Below, piece after piece: positions 51,177-60,089 of a stretch of 64,000 bases of DNA (position 1 is the stretch's first letter; every line of letters starts with the position of its first letter). The stretch comes from Streptomyces ambofaciens ATCC 23877 (lineage in GTDB: Bacteria > Actinomycetota > Actinomycetes > Streptomycetales > Streptomycetaceae). Location of the stretch: NCBI RefSeq assembly GCF_001267885.1, contig NZ_CP012382.1, positions 3,893,001-3,957,000 of the forward strand, read 5' to 3'. The notes beneath the pieces were generated by a model that was not told where the DNA came from, searched no databases, and saw nothing but the letters and a program-made list of their open reading frames with translations. The translations under genes and the position numbers were made by a program.

Positions 51177-52015
51177 GCGACACCGGCTCCGCCACGGGGT
51201 CCGGCACCGGTTCCCCCGCGGGCTTCCCGTACCGCCTGGTCGCGACCGACCTCGACGGCACCCTGCTGCGCAGCGACGACACGATCTCGCGGCGCACCCG
51301 GGACGCGCTCGCCGCGGCCACCGCGGCCGGCGCCGCCCACATCGTGGTCACCGGCCGCGCGGTCCCGTGGACCCGGCACATCCTCGACGACCTCGGTTAC
51401 AACGGCCTGGCCGTCTGCGGACAGGGCGCCCAGGTCTACCACGCCGGAGAGCACCGCCTGCTGACCTCGGTCACGTTGGACCGCCAGCTGGCCGGGGTGG
51501 CACTGGCCAAGATCGAGGCGGAGACCGGTCCGCTGTACCTGGCGGCGAGCCGTGACGGGCTGGACGGCGACGTCCTGGTCGGCCCGGGCTACGCGGTCGG
51601 GGGTGACCTGCCGGCGGTGCCCTTCACCGACGCCTCGGACCTGTGGTCGGCGCCGCTGAACAAGATCTACATCCAGCATCCGACGCTGTCCGACGACGAA
51701 CTGGCCGAGGCCGCCCGGCGCACCGCGGGCGGCTTCGTCACGGTCGTCATGGCCGGCGCGGGCATCGTCGAGCTGCTCCCCCTCGGCCTGTCCAAGGCCA
51801 CCGGCCTGTCGCTCGCGGCGCGCCGACTCGGGCTGAAGGCCGCGGACACGATCGCGTTCGGCGACATGCCCAACGACGTGCCGATGTTCGGCTGGGCCGC
51901 CCGGGGCGTGGCGATGGCCAACGCCCATGCGGAGCTGAAGGCGGTGGCGGACGAGGTGACGTCCTCGAACGACGAGGACGGCATCGCGGTGGTGCTGGAG
52001 CGCTTGGCTGCCTGA
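51173..52015 (+). CDS. HAD-superfamily (Cof-type) hydrolase coupled to serS
   Basis: A 280-aa phosphatase-like protein of HAD subclass IIB. Motif I is [17 protein letters not shown], motif [13 protein letters not shown] (Thr), motif III Lys in [11 protein letters not shown], and motif [14 protein letters not shown] cap domain lies in between. GTG 51173 overlaps the serS TGA, so translation is coupled. Substrates of these proteins are usually sugar or nucleotide phosphates; not known here. A paralogue is at 60090. Confidence 0.9.
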   Translation: MSDTGSATGSGTGSPAGFPYRLVATDLDGTLLRSDDTISRRTRDALAAATAAGAAHIVVTGRAVPWTRHILDDLGYNGLAVCGQGAQVYHAGEHRLLTSVTLDRQLAGVALAKIEAETGPLYLAASRDGLDGDVLVGPGYAVGGDLPAVPFTDASDLWSAPLNKIYIQHPTLSDDELAEAARRTAGGFVTVVMAGAGIVELLPLGLSKATGLSLAARRLGLKAADTIAFGDMPNDVPMFGWAARGVAMANAHAELKAVADEVTSSNDEDGIAVVLERLAA

Positions 52016-52377
52016 CCCCGTTGCCCCACCCGTCTTGAGCGGCGGCCGTACGGTCGCGGCCCTCGTGTCACGGTCCGGGCGGCGCCGGCGTCCCCGTCGG
52101 TCGGCCCACGCGAGGCGTCTCGCGTGCTCGAAGCGGCCGCCCGATGCGCCGGCGCCGTCCGGCCTCGTGCAGGCACCACAGTGCCGGTACGGAAAGCCGG
52201 GCGCCACCGATTAAAACCGGACGTACACCGTCTTACCGCCTGCGGCGCCTGCGGCTCCTGCGACGCCGTGGGGTCCGGCACGATGTCCGCGTGGCGTGTC
52301 CCGCGTGGCGTGTCCCGCGGGCGTCCCCGGCCCAGTGCGCCCGGGCCGGGGCGAAGGCCCCGTCGGAACCGGGGTGG
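52016..52377. other. Intergenic region, no gene recognised
   Basis: 362 nt between the convergent HAD gene and ABC operon. It has a short direct repeat (GCGTGGCGTGTCCC twice at about 52290-52318). No clear terminator hairpin with a T-run was found. Confidence 0.4.
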
Positions 52378-53097
52378 TCACTCCTCCCCGGCGAGCGTCA
52401 GCGTCCGCAGCTTCTGGCCGGCGTACCAGGTGGCGAGCACCGTGACCCCGGCCAGCAGTACCGTCGCGGTCAGCAGGCCGACGTCGGAGGTCACCAGGTT
52501 CCCGTCGGCGACCTTCTGGGCCACTGCCAGCGACCACTGCTGGACGCTCAGGGTGCGGGCACCGGGTACCAGGGAGCCGAACAGTGCCTCCCAGACGAGC
52601 GCGTAGACGAGCCCGAAGACCACCGCGTGCCGGGACACCGTGCCCAGGAGCAGGAAGAGCGCGGCGTAGGCGATGGAGGCGACCAGCGCGGCGATCGTGT
52701 AGGCGACGGCGATCTGCTGGCCGTTGCCGTTCAGGATCAGGCCGGCCAGCAGGGTCGGCACGGCGGAGAAGACCATCGTGACGGCTATGGCGACGATCAG
52801 CTTGGTGAAGACGATCGTCGGCCGCTTGATCGGCTTGGACAGCAGGTAGACCACCGAGCCGTCGTCGATCTCGGGGCCGATGGCGCCGGTGCCGGCGATG
52901 ACACCGATGATCGGAACCATGGTGGCGAGGGCGAACCCGCCCAGCACGTCCGCCGCCGTCTGGTCGTCGGCTCCGGCGAGGGCGCGCACCGCCACGGCGA
53001 TGACGAGCAGCAGCAGGGGCAGCGCGCCCAGGATGAGGGCCCGGCGGCGGCCGAGCAGGGCTCGGTAGGTGAGCCTGGCGACTGTGGGGTCGTACAT
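52378..53097 (-). CDS. ABC transporter permease 2
   Basis: A 239-aa ABC-2 type membrane protein with six predicted TM helices (first at about 20-40, last near 212-230). The segment IGPEIDDGSVVYLLSKPIKR is the typical cytoplasmic coupling region of ABC-2 permeases. AGGAGG stands before ATG 53097. It follows the ATP-binding gene by 11 nt and is the last gene of the four-gene operon. Confidence 0.88.
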   Translation of the reverse strand: MYDPTVARLTYRALLGRRRALILGALPLLLLVIAVAVRALAGADDQTAADVLGGFALATMVPIIGVIAGTGAIGPEIDDGSVVYLLSKPIKRPTIVFTKLIVAIAVTMVFSAVPTLLAGLILNGNGQQIAVAYTIAALVASIAYAALFLLLGTVSRHAVVFGLVYALVWEALFGSLVPGARTLSVQQWSLAVAQKVADGNLVTSDVGLLTATVLLAGVTVLATWYAGQKLRTLTLAGEE

Positions 53098-53108
53098 TCT
53101 TCGGCCTC

Positions 53109-54020
53109 CTACGCCGCGACGAGATACGAGAAGACGGACTCGAGGGACTCGTCGGACGGCGAGACCGTGAGCAACCGGATGCCGTGGTCGCGGGCGACCT
53201 TCGGCAGCAGGGCCGTGAACCGTCCGAAGTCGACGGCCTGGATGCGCAGGGCGCCCTCGGCGAGGTCGACCTCGATGCCGGACGTCGACGGGTCCGCGAT
53301 CAAGGCCGCCGCGAGGGCCCGGTCGTCGCTGGAACGCACCAGGTAGCGGTGCGGCCGGTCGGTCATCAGGCGGCGGATCTTGCGGAAGTCGCCACTGGCC
53401 GCGTGCCGTCCGGCGACGATGACCTCGATGTGCCAGGCGAGTTGTTCGACCTCTTCGAGGATGTGCGAGGAGAACAGCACCGTGCGGCCCTCGTCGCCCA
53501 TCCGTCGCAGCAGGTCCATGAGCTGCATGCGCTGGCGCGGGTCCATGCCGTTGAACGGCTCGTCGAGCAGGAGCAGCGACGGGTTGTGCACGAGGGCGCT
53601 CGCCATCTTCACGCGCTGCCGCATGCCCTTGGAGTACGTGGCGATCTTCCGGTCCTGCGCGTACTCCATCTGCACGGTGGCGAGGGCCTCCTGGGCCTCC
53701 TTGGCACCCAGGCCGTGCAGCTTGGCGTTGGCGAGGACGAACTCGCGGCCGGTGAGGAAGTCGTACATCGACTCGCGCTCGGGCACGACACCGATGTGGC
53801 GGTAGATGGCCTCGTTGCGCCAGACCGGTTGGCCGTCGAGGGTGACGTCGCCGGTGGAGGGGGCGAGAAAGCCGCCCATCATGTTGATGAGGGTGGACTT
53901 GCCCGCGCCGTTGGGGCCGAGGAGGCCGGTGACGCCGGGGCCGATCGTCATCGTGATGTCGTTGACGGCGACCACGTTGCCGAACCAGCGGGAGACATGG
54001 TCGATCTTCAGCGTGGTCAC
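53109..54020 (-). CDS. ABC transporter ATP-binding protein 2
   Basis: A 303-aa ATPase: Walker A GPNGAGKSTLINM, Q-loop region HIGVVPERESMYDFL, signature-like YSKGMRQRVKMASAL, Walker B LLLLDEPFNGMDPRQR and switch His in LFSSHILEEVEQL. A C-terminal domain of about 80 residues (ALAAALIADPSTSGIEVDL) is of the kind seen in ABC-2 exporter ATPases. Its ATG overlaps the stop of permease 1 (ATGA). Confidence 0.92.
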   Translation of the reverse strand: MTTLKIDHVSRWFGNVVAVNDITMTIGPGVTGLLGPNGAGKSTLINMMGGFLAPSTGDVTLDGQPVWRNEAIYRHIGVVPERESMYDFLTGREFVLANAKLHGLGAKEAQEALATVQMEYAQDRKIATYSKGMRQRVKMASALVHNPSLLLLDEPFNGMDPRQRMQLMDLLRRMGDEGRTVLFSSHILEEVEQLAWHIEVIVAGRHAASGDFRKIRRLMTDRPHRYLVRSSDDRALAAALIADPSTSGIEVDLAEGALRIQAVDFGRFTALLPKVARDHGIRLLTVSPSDESLESVFSYLVAA

Positions 54021-54934
54021 AGTCCCACCTTCGAGTAGCGGCGCACCAGCAGACCGTAGGCACCGGCGATCAGGCCCAGGGTGACGAGGACGTAGACCGC
54101 GCCCTCACCGTTGCTCGGACCCACTCCGCCGGGGAACGACGAGGTGGCGCCGAGGAAGGCGGACTGCACGCCGTCGATGAGGGTGATCGGCGAGAACAGG
54201 CCGATCCACGCGACGGCTCCGGAGCTGCCCTGGACGTCCGCGATGGCCTGGAGTGTGGAGACCGCGCCGTAGGTGATGGTCAGGACGGCGATGACGGCCG
54301 CGATACCGAAGCCGCGGCGCGGGGTGACCGACGCGACGACCAGTCCGAGGCCGGCGAAGAGGAGCGAGAGCAGTGCCACGGAGACGAGTCCTTGTGCGAA
54401 ACCCTTGGTCTGGTCCGCGAAGTCGAGTTTGGCGAGCAGCGCGCCCACGTAGAGCACCAGCAGGGGTGCGGCGGTGAGGATGAACAGGGCCGAGGCGAGC
54501 GACGCGTACTTGGCGCGGACGTAGTCGGAGGTCTCGATCGGCCGCGAGAAGTACAGCGGCACGGTCTTGAAGCGCAGGTCGCGGGAGACGGACTGGGGGG
54601 CCTGCGAGGCGACGTAGAGGCTGATGACCGCCTGGAGGACGACCGCGTAGCGCGTGTAGTCGAGGGGCAGGTCGTTCGCCTTGGTGACGACGGAGACGGC
54701 GACCAGGATGCCCGCGACCAGGCACATCACCGCGAGCAGCAGCATCGGCAGCACCTTGGACTTGGCCGAGCGGCCCAGTCCGTAGGCGCCGCGCAGGGAC
54801 TGCGAGTACAGCGAGCGGCGGGCGTAGGCGCGGCCGAGGCGGGGGCCGTCGTAGCTGCGGTAGCCGATGTTGTGGATGCGGGTCTGGTCAACCGGCACCG
54901 TGACCGGTGCCTGCAGGGGCTGTTCAGTTGCCAT
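54017..54934 (-). CDS. ABC transporter permease 1
   Basis: A 305-aa ABC-2 type permease. Cytoplasmic N-terminus with HNIGYRSYDGPRLGRAYARR, then six TM segments. The conserved cytoplasmic piece VSRDLRFKTVPLYFSRPIET precedes TM3. It overlaps the ATPase 1 gene by 11 nt and ATPase 2 by 4 nt. The two ATPase-permease pairs may form one heteromeric exporter or two related ones. Confidence 0.89.
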   Translation of the reverse strand: MATEQPLQAPVTVPVDQTRIHNIGYRSYDGPRLGRAYARRSLYSQSLRGAYGLGRSAKSKVLPMLLLAVMCLVAGILVAVSVVTKANDLPLDYTRYAVVLQAVISLYVASQAPQSVSRDLRFKTVPLYFSRPIETSDYVRAKYASLASALFILTAAPLLVLYVGALLAKLDFADQTKGFAQGLVSVALLSLLFAGLGLVVASVTPRRGFGIAAVIAVLTITYGAVSTLQAIADVQGSSGAVAWIGLFSPITLIDGVQSAFLGATSSFPGGVGPSNGEGAVYVLVTLGLIAGAYGLLVRRYSKVGL

Positions 54935-55892
54935 GGCCGACCGCCTCCTTCCGTTCTGCGTCGCTGTCCGTGAAGACCTCCGAGATGTGGTGCCGGCGCT
55001 GCTCCATGCGCACCAGGCCGACGCCCAGGTCGGCGATGACGTCCCGGACCAGGTCGTAGGTCTCCTCGCCCGCCGCGGTGAGCAGCAGGACATGGCCGGC
55101 GCCGGGCAGGCCGCTCCCGTCCTGGACCGCCGCCCCGCGCGCGTGGAGCGCGTCGCGCACCGCGCGGGTGCCGTCGGGGTGCGCGTCGGTGTCGGTGACC
55201 TCGATCGCGAGGGTCGTCGTGGTCTGGGTGAAGTCCGTGGTGGAACTGGAGCGCAGCAGCTTGCCGCCGTCCACGACGACGACGTGGTCGCAGGTGCGCT
55301 CCAGCTCGCCCAGGAGGTGCGAGGTGACCAGGACGGAGATGCCGAAGTCGGTGTGGATGCGGCGGATGAGGCCGAGCATCTCGTCGCGGCCGACCGGGTC
55401 GAGGCCGTTGGTCGGCTCGTCGAGGAAGACCAGCCGCGGATCGTGGACCAGGGCCTGCGCGAGCTTCACGCGCTGCTTCATGCCGGTCGAGTAGCCCCCG
55501 ATGGGCCGGTAGCGCTCCTCGTACAGACCGACGTGGCGCAGGGTGTCGGCCGTCCGTTCGCGGGCGGCGGTGGGCGGCAGGCCGGACATGCGCGCCATGT
55601 GGACGACGAACTCGGTGGCCGAGACGTCGGGCGGCAGGCAGTCGTGTTCCGGCATGTAGCCGACTCGCTCGCGGATGTCGGCGCCCTGGGTGGCGACATC
55701 GAGTCCGAGCACTTCGGCCCGGCCCTCGGTGGCGGGAGACAGACCCAGCAGGATCTTGATCAGGGTGGACTTGCCGGCGCCGTTGGCGCCCACGAGTCCG
55801 GTCACACCGGGTCCGACGTCCACGGAGAGCCGGTCGAGCGCGGTCACCCGGGGGTACCGCTTGCTCAGGCTTTCGGTCGCGATCACAGTCAC
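54924..55892 (-). CDS. ABC transporter ATP-binding protein 1
   Basis: A 322-aa ATPase with Walker A GANGAGKSTLIKILLG, YMPEHDCLPPD after the Q-loop, signature YSTGMKQRVKLAQAL, Walker B LVFLDEPTNGLDPVGR and switch His in VTSHLLGEL. A C-terminal extension of about 100 residues is present. Start choice: GTG 55892 (TVIATESLSKRYPRVTALDR) matches where family homology begins; GTG 55919 and GTG 55886 are alternatives, none has a good ribosome site, and a leaderless start is possible. First gene of the operon. Confidence 0.88.
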   Translation of the reverse strand: MTVIATESLSKRYPRVTALDRLSVDVGPGVTGLVGANGAGKSTLIKILLGLSPATEGRAEVLGLDVATQGADIRERVGYMPEHDCLPPDVSATEFVVHMARMSGLPPTAARERTADTLRHVGLYEERYRPIGGYSTGMKQRVKLAQALVHDPRLVFLDEPTNGLDPVGRDEMLGLIRRIHTDFGISVLVTSHLLGELERTCDHVVVVDGGKLLRSSSTTDFTQTTTTLAIEVTDTDAHPDGTRAVRDALHARGAAVQDGSGLPGAGHVLLLTAAGEETYDLVRDVIADLGVGLVRMEQRRHHISEVFTDSDAERKEAVGHGN

Positions 55893-56144
55893 ATCGATGA
55901 CAGTAGTGACGCCCGCCACTCAGGTCGTCAGACCGGAGAGCCGTCTTGACGTCAGACTCGAGTAGTACGGACCCGTAGGGGGAGCCGTACCTGAGAGCCA
56001 CACATCGAGGTCCGGGCCACACGCACCGCCCTATTGACGCCGGGTCTAACAACTGGGAGATTCGGCGACGTCACGTGACGAGCGAGTGGCACGGACGGCG
56101 CGGACCGCGCCGGACGGGCCCGGGGGCGGACGGATCGGGGTGAC

Positions 56145-56537
56145 ATGACGACGGCAGTGGCAGCCGGGCACCGCACTGAGCTGCGGGGACACGGGCAGGT
56201 GCGACGCCTCGCCCTGGCCCACCGTGCGGACCGGGCGCGGGGACGACGCCGGCCGCCACGCTTGTCCGGCGTCGGCACGCAGGCGCTCAAGGACCTCGCG
56301 AGCGACGCGCCGCACGGTCGCCGCGAGGGCCGGCCCCCGCGGTGGTCGCCGTACCGCTTCTCCGGCCACCCGCCCCGGCCGGGGTCGTGGGTGGTCGGAT
56401 CCCGCTTCGGTTTCCGGGGCACGGGCGCGCGGTCCGAGGAGATCCGGGTCGTCGCCGACTCCGCGGATCCCGAGGCGAGCGCCTTCCGGCTGGACGACGA
56501 TCTGCCGCACGTGCGGCGCTGGGCGGAGGAGGAATGA
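56145..56537 (+). CDS. Small hypothetical protein coupled to the hydrolase-SDR gene
   Basis: A 130-aa protein, strongly basic in the first two thirds (RRLALAHRADRARGRRRPPR) with an acidic C-terminus (DDDLPHVRRWAEEE). No signal or TM. GGGGTG stands before the ATG, and its TGA overlaps the next ATG (ATGA) while its own last codons supply the GGAGGAGGA ribosome site for that gene; this supports it as a real gene. Family unknown. Confidence 0.62.
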   Translation: MTTAVAAGHRTELRGHGQVRRLALAHRADRARGRRRPPRLSGVGTQALKDLASDAPHGRREGRPPRWSPYRFSGHPPRPGSWVVGSRFGFRGTGARSEEIRVVADSADPEASAFRLDDDLPHVRRWAEEE

Positions 56538-58291
56538 CCGTGCTGGAGGGTGCGCGAGAGCGCTGGGTGCACACGGGCGGGGTCGAGCTGTGCGTGGCCG
56601 AACTGGGCGACCCGCGGCGGCCCACGGTCGTCCTCGTGCACGGCTACCCGGACAGCAAGGAGGTCTGGTCCGAGGTGGCCGTCCGCCTCGCCGACCGCTT
56701 CCACGTGGTCCTCTACGACGTGCGGGGCCACGGCCGGTCCACCGCGCCCAGCCCACTGCGCGGCGGGTTCACGCTGGAGAAGCTCACGGACGACTTCCTG
56801 GCGGTGGCGGATGCCGTCAGCCCCGGCCGGCCCGTGCACCTGGTGGGCCACGACTGGGGCTCGGTGCAGTCCTGGGAGTTCGTCACGGTCAAGCGCACCG
56901 AGGGCCGCATCGCCTCCTTCACCTCGCTGTCCGGGCCGTCCCTCGACCACTTCGGGCACTGGATCGGCAAGCGCCTCAGGCGCCCCACCCCGCGCCGGGT
57001 CGGCCAGTTGCTCGGCCAGGGCGCCAAGTCCTGGTACGTCTACCTGCTGCACACGCCCGTGCTGCCGGAACTCGCCTGGCGCGGGCCCCTGGGCAAGCGC
57101 TGGCCGGGCATCCTCCGGCGCGTGGAGAAGGTGCCCGGCGGCGACTACCCGACCCCCTCCCTGCCGACGGACGCGGCGCACGGGGCCTGGCTGTACCGCG
57201 ACAACGTACGGCCCCGGCTGCGTCGGCCGCGCGACGACGCCTACGCGCACGCGCCCGTGCAGCTCATCACGCCCCTCGACGACGCGTTCCTGTCGGAGCG
57301 GCTCTACGACGGGCTGGAGCTGTGGGCCCCACGGCTGACCCGCCGCACCCTGCCCGCCAAGCACTGGGTGCCTCGCACCCGGCCGGACCGGCTGGCGGAC
57401 TGGATCACGGAGTTCGTCGACGCCGTCGACGACGGACGGCCCGCCACGACGGCGGACGGCAAGCACGCCGATCGCTTCGCCGGCCACTTGGTGCTGGTCA
57501 CGGGAGCGGGCAACGGCATCGGCCGAGCCACGGCGCTCGCGTTCGCCGAGGCCGGCGCGCGCGTGGTGGCCGTCGACCGGGACGCCGAATCGGCCGCCCG
57601 CACCGCCGAGCTGTCCCGGCTGATCGGCGCGCCGGCCGCCTGGGCGGAGACCGCCGACGTCTCCGACGGACAGGCCATGGAGAAACTCGCGGACAAGGTC
57701 GCCGCCGAGTACGGCGTGCTGGATGTCCTGGTGAACAACGCCGGGATCGGCCTGTCGGGCTCCTTCTTCGACACCACTCCGGAGGACTGGAAGAAGGTAC
57801 TCGACGTCAACCTGTGGGGCGTGATCCACGGCTGCCGCCTGTTCGGCAGGCAGATGACCGAGCGCGGACAGGGCGGCCACATCATCAACATCGCGTCGGC
57901 CGCGGCCTTCCAGCCGTCCAGGGCGCTGCCCGCCTACAGCACCTCCAAGGCGGCCGTGCTGATGCTGAGCGAGTGCCTGCGCGCCGAGCTGGCCGGGCAG
58001 GGGATCGGCGTCACGGCGATCTGCCCCGGCCTCGTCAACACCGCCATCACCTCGACGGCACGTTTCGCCGGAGTCGACGCCGACGAGGAGAGGCGGCGGC
58101 AGCGGCGCGCGGCTCGGTTGTACGGGCTGCGCAACTATCCACCGGAGAAGGTGGCCGACGCCGTCCTGGAGGCGGTCGTGCACAACCGTGCCGTGGTCCC
58201 GGTGACGCCGGAGGCGCGGGGCGCCCACCTCGTGTCCCGCTTCCTTCCGGGGGCGCTGAGGCGCCTCGCTCGGGTGCGGCCGCCGCTGTAG
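56534..58291 (+). CDS. Fusion of alpha/beta hydrolase and short-chain dehydrogenase
   Basis: A 585-aa two-enzyme fusion. Residues about 10-300 are an epoxide-hydrolase-like alpha/beta hydrolase (VLVHGYPDSKEVW oxyanion motif, nucleophile elbow HLVGHDWGSVQ with Asp, cap domain, late His in PAKHWVP). Residues about 315-560 are a classical SDR: cofactor loop VTGAGNGIGRATAL, NNAGIG, Ser in IASAAAFQ and the catalytic YSTSK. Asp in VVAVDRD at the end of strand 2 suggests NAD preference. Such fusions may open an epoxide and oxidise the product, but the substrate is unknown. Preceded by GGAGGAGGA. Confidence 0.9.
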   Translation: MTVLEGARERWVHTGGVELCVAELGDPRRPTVVLVHGYPDSKEVWSEVAVRLADRFHVVLYDVRGHGRSTAPSPLRGGFTLEKLTDDFLAVADAVSPGRPVHLVGHDWGSVQSWEFVTVKRTEGRIASFTSLSGPSLDHFGHWIGKRLRRPTPRRVGQLLGQGAKSWYVYLLHTPVLPELAWRGPLGKRWPGILRRVEKVPGGDYPTPSLPTDAAHGAWLYRDNVRPRLRRPRDDAYAHAPVQLITPLDDAFLSERLYDGLELWAPRLTRRTLPAKHWVPRTRPDRLADWITEFVDAVDDGRPATTADGKHADRFAGHLVLVTGAGNGIGRATALAFAEAGARVVAVDRDAESAARTAELSRLIGAPAAWAETADVSDGQAMEKLADKVAAEYGVLDVLVNNAGIGLSGSFFDTTPEDWKKVLDVNLWGVIHGCRLFGRQMTERGQGGHIINIASAAAFQPSRALPAYSTSKAAVLMLSECLRAELAGQGIGVTAICPGLVNTAITSTARFAGVDADEERRRQRRAARLYGLRNYPPEKVADAVLEAVVHNRAVVPVTPEARGAHLVSRFLPGALRRLARVRPPL

Positions 58292-58345
58292 TTTCCACAG
58301 GATGCGCCAACCAGCCTGTGGATAACCGCACTTGGCTGTGGATCA
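58292..58345. other. Second DnaA-box group
   Basis: TTTCCACA (58292-58299), TGTGGATAA (58317-58325, reverse, perfect) and TGTGGATCA (58337-58345, reverse, one mismatch) within 54 nt between the SDR fusion and the RNA phosphotransferase gene. The two reverse boxes are 20 bp apart, about two helical turns. Confidence 0.7.
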
Positions 58346-58416
58346 AACCTCGGCGGCAAAATCGATCGCGTGATGTGTGTCGCTGTCGGCAGGCTGGTCC
58401 CATGCCTCGGGAACAC

Positions 58417-58965
58417 ATGGACGACAGACGCACCGTGAAGGTCTCCAAGTATCTGTCCAAGCACCTGCGCCACCAGCCGGAAAGGATCGGGCTCGTCCTC
58501 GACGAGGGCGGATGGGTCGAGATCGACGCGCTGATCGCCGCGGCGGCCGCGCACGGCTTCCGCTTCACCCGCGAAGAGCTCGACCACGTGGTCGCCACCA
58601 ACGACAAACGGCGCTTCGCGACCGATGGCACCCGCATCCGCGCCAGTCAGGGCCACAGCGTCGACGTGGACCTCGGACTGGCCGCGGCGACCCCGCCGCC
58701 GTACCTCTACCACGGGACCGTCGCCCGGTATCTGGACGCGATCCGCGCCGAGGGGCTGCGCGCGATGAACCGGCACGACGTGCACCTTTCGGCGGACCGC
58801 GAGACCGCGACCCGGGTCGGTGCCCGACGCGGCCGTCCGATCGTGCTGTCGGTGGACGCCGCCGCCATGCACCGTGACGGTCATGTCTTCCACCTCAGCG
58901 CGAACGGTGTCTGGCTCACGAACCACGTGCCGCCTCGGTATCTGCGCCTTCCCGCTCAGCACTGA
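58417..58965 (+). CDS. kptA: RNA 2'-phosphotransferase (Tpt1/KptA)
   Basis: A 182-aa protein, full family length. N-terminal domain with the first catalytic Arg in KVSKYLSKHLRHQPERIGL and WVEIDALI; C-terminal ADP-ribosyltransferase-like domain with HGT in YLYHGTVARYLDAI, DVHLSADRETATRVGARRG and the late VFHLSANGVWLT. The enzyme transfers an RNA 2'-phosphate to NAD. Bacteria have no known tRNA-splicing ligase of the yeast kind, so its natural substrate is open. ATG 58402 would add five residues; 58417 fits the family start better. Confidence 0.92.
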   Translation: MDDRRTVKVSKYLSKHLRHQPERIGLVLDEGGWVEIDALIAAAAAHGFRFTREELDHVVATNDKRRFATDGTRIRASQGHSVDVDLGLAAATPPPYLYHGTVARYLDAIRAEGLRAMNRHDVHLSADRETATRVGARRGRPIVLSVDAAAMHRDGHVFHLSANGVWLTNHVPPRYLRLPAQH

Positions 58966-59076
58966 TTCCGTGCGACCGGCGCCGACCCGGCCTCTCACCG
59001 CCGCGCCGGAGCGGACCCCGCACACGGGTGACTCTCTTCCGCATCCGAGCCGTCGCCCACGGTGACGCCCGTCGAC

Positions 59077-59090
59077 GTTTCACGTGAAAC
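59077..59090. other. parS centromere site
   Basis: GTTTCACGTGAAAC, a perfect 14-bp palindrome identical to the Streptomyces/Bacillus ParB consensus, in the intergenic region before the oxidoreductase gene. Streptomyces has some twenty such sites close to oriC, which supports the near-origin location of the window. Confidence 0.93.
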
Positions 59091-59117
59091 GCGGCCGGCC
59101 CGCATAGGCTCGGAGAC

Positions 59118-60023
59118 ATGAGTCTGCGTCTGAGCACCGTGATCCTTCCGTACCGTCGCTGGCACGAAGGCGGCCGTTCGACCTGGACGCGCGCCGAGCA
59201 GCTCGGTTTCCACACCGCGTACACCTACGACCACCTTTCCTGGCGCAGCTTCCGGGACGGCCCGTGGTTCGGTGCCGTGCCGACACTCACCGCCGCCGCG
59301 TCGGTCACCGAGCGCCTTCGCCTGGGGACGCTGGTGACCTCCCCGAACTTCCGGCACCCGGTGACGCTCGCCAAGGAGTTGATCTCCCTGGACGACATCT
59401 CCGGCGGCCGGGTCACGCTCGGCATAGGAGCGGGTGGCACCGGGTTCGACGCCACCGCACTGGGCCAGGAGCCGTGGACTCCGCGCGAGCGGGCCGACCG
59501 GCTCGCCGAGTTCATCCCGCTGCTCGACCGGCTGCTGACCGAGGACGCCGTCTCGTACGAGGGCGACTTCTACTCGGCGCACGAGGCGCGCAACATCCCG
59601 GGATGCGTGCAGCGTCCCCGGCTGCCGTTCGCGGTGGCCGCGACCGGGCCACGCGGGCTGCGCCTCGCCGCGCGACACGGCCAGGCATGGGTGACCACCG
59701 GCGACCCGAAGCTGTACGAGGACGGCACCCCCGAGCAGTCCGACCGGGCGCTGCGAGGGCAGGCCGACAAGCTGGCCGACGCCTGCGCCGCGATCGGCCG
59801 CGAGGTGAGCGAGCTCGACCGGGTCCTGCTCACCGGCTTCACACCGGACCGCAGCCGCCCGCTGGAGTCCGTGGACGCTTTCGTCGACTTCGCCGGTCGC
59901 CACCGGGACCTGGGCTTCACGGAGCTGGTCGTCCACTGGCCGATCCCGGACTCCGACTTCACGGCCGACGAGAAGGTCTTCGAGCGGATCGCCATGGAGG
60001 CACCGGCCCAGCTGAAGGGATGA
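59118..60023 (+). CDS. LLM-class flavin/F420-dependent oxidoreductase
   Basis: A 301-aa TIM-barrel protein of the luciferase-like group. Typical stretches are FHTAYTYDHLSWRSF, VTERLRLGTLVTSPNFRHPV, LAKELISLDDISGGRVTLGI and GAGGTGFDATALG. No signal peptide. F420 or FMN as cofactor cannot be decided. The parS site lies 27 nt upstream of its ATG, and GGAGAC serves as ribosome site. Confidence 0.88.
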   Translation: MSLRLSTVILPYRRWHEGGRSTWTRAEQLGFHTAYTYDHLSWRSFRDGPWFGAVPTLTAAASVTERLRLGTLVTSPNFRHPVTLAKELISLDDISGGRVTLGIGAGGTGFDATALGQEPWTPRERADRLAEFIPLLDRLLTEDAVSYEGDFYSAHEARNIPGCVQRPRLPFAVAATGPRGLRLAARHGQAWVTTGDPKLYEDGTPEQSDRALRGQADKLADACAAIGREVSELDRVLLTGFTPDRSRPLESVDAFVDFAGRHRDLGFTELVVHWPIPDSDFTADEKVFERIAMEAPAQLKG

Positions 60024-60089
60024 GAGCCATAGCTCACAGATGTGCGGACTCACGCACGGACGTGCGGGCATATGCGTGACAATGACCGG

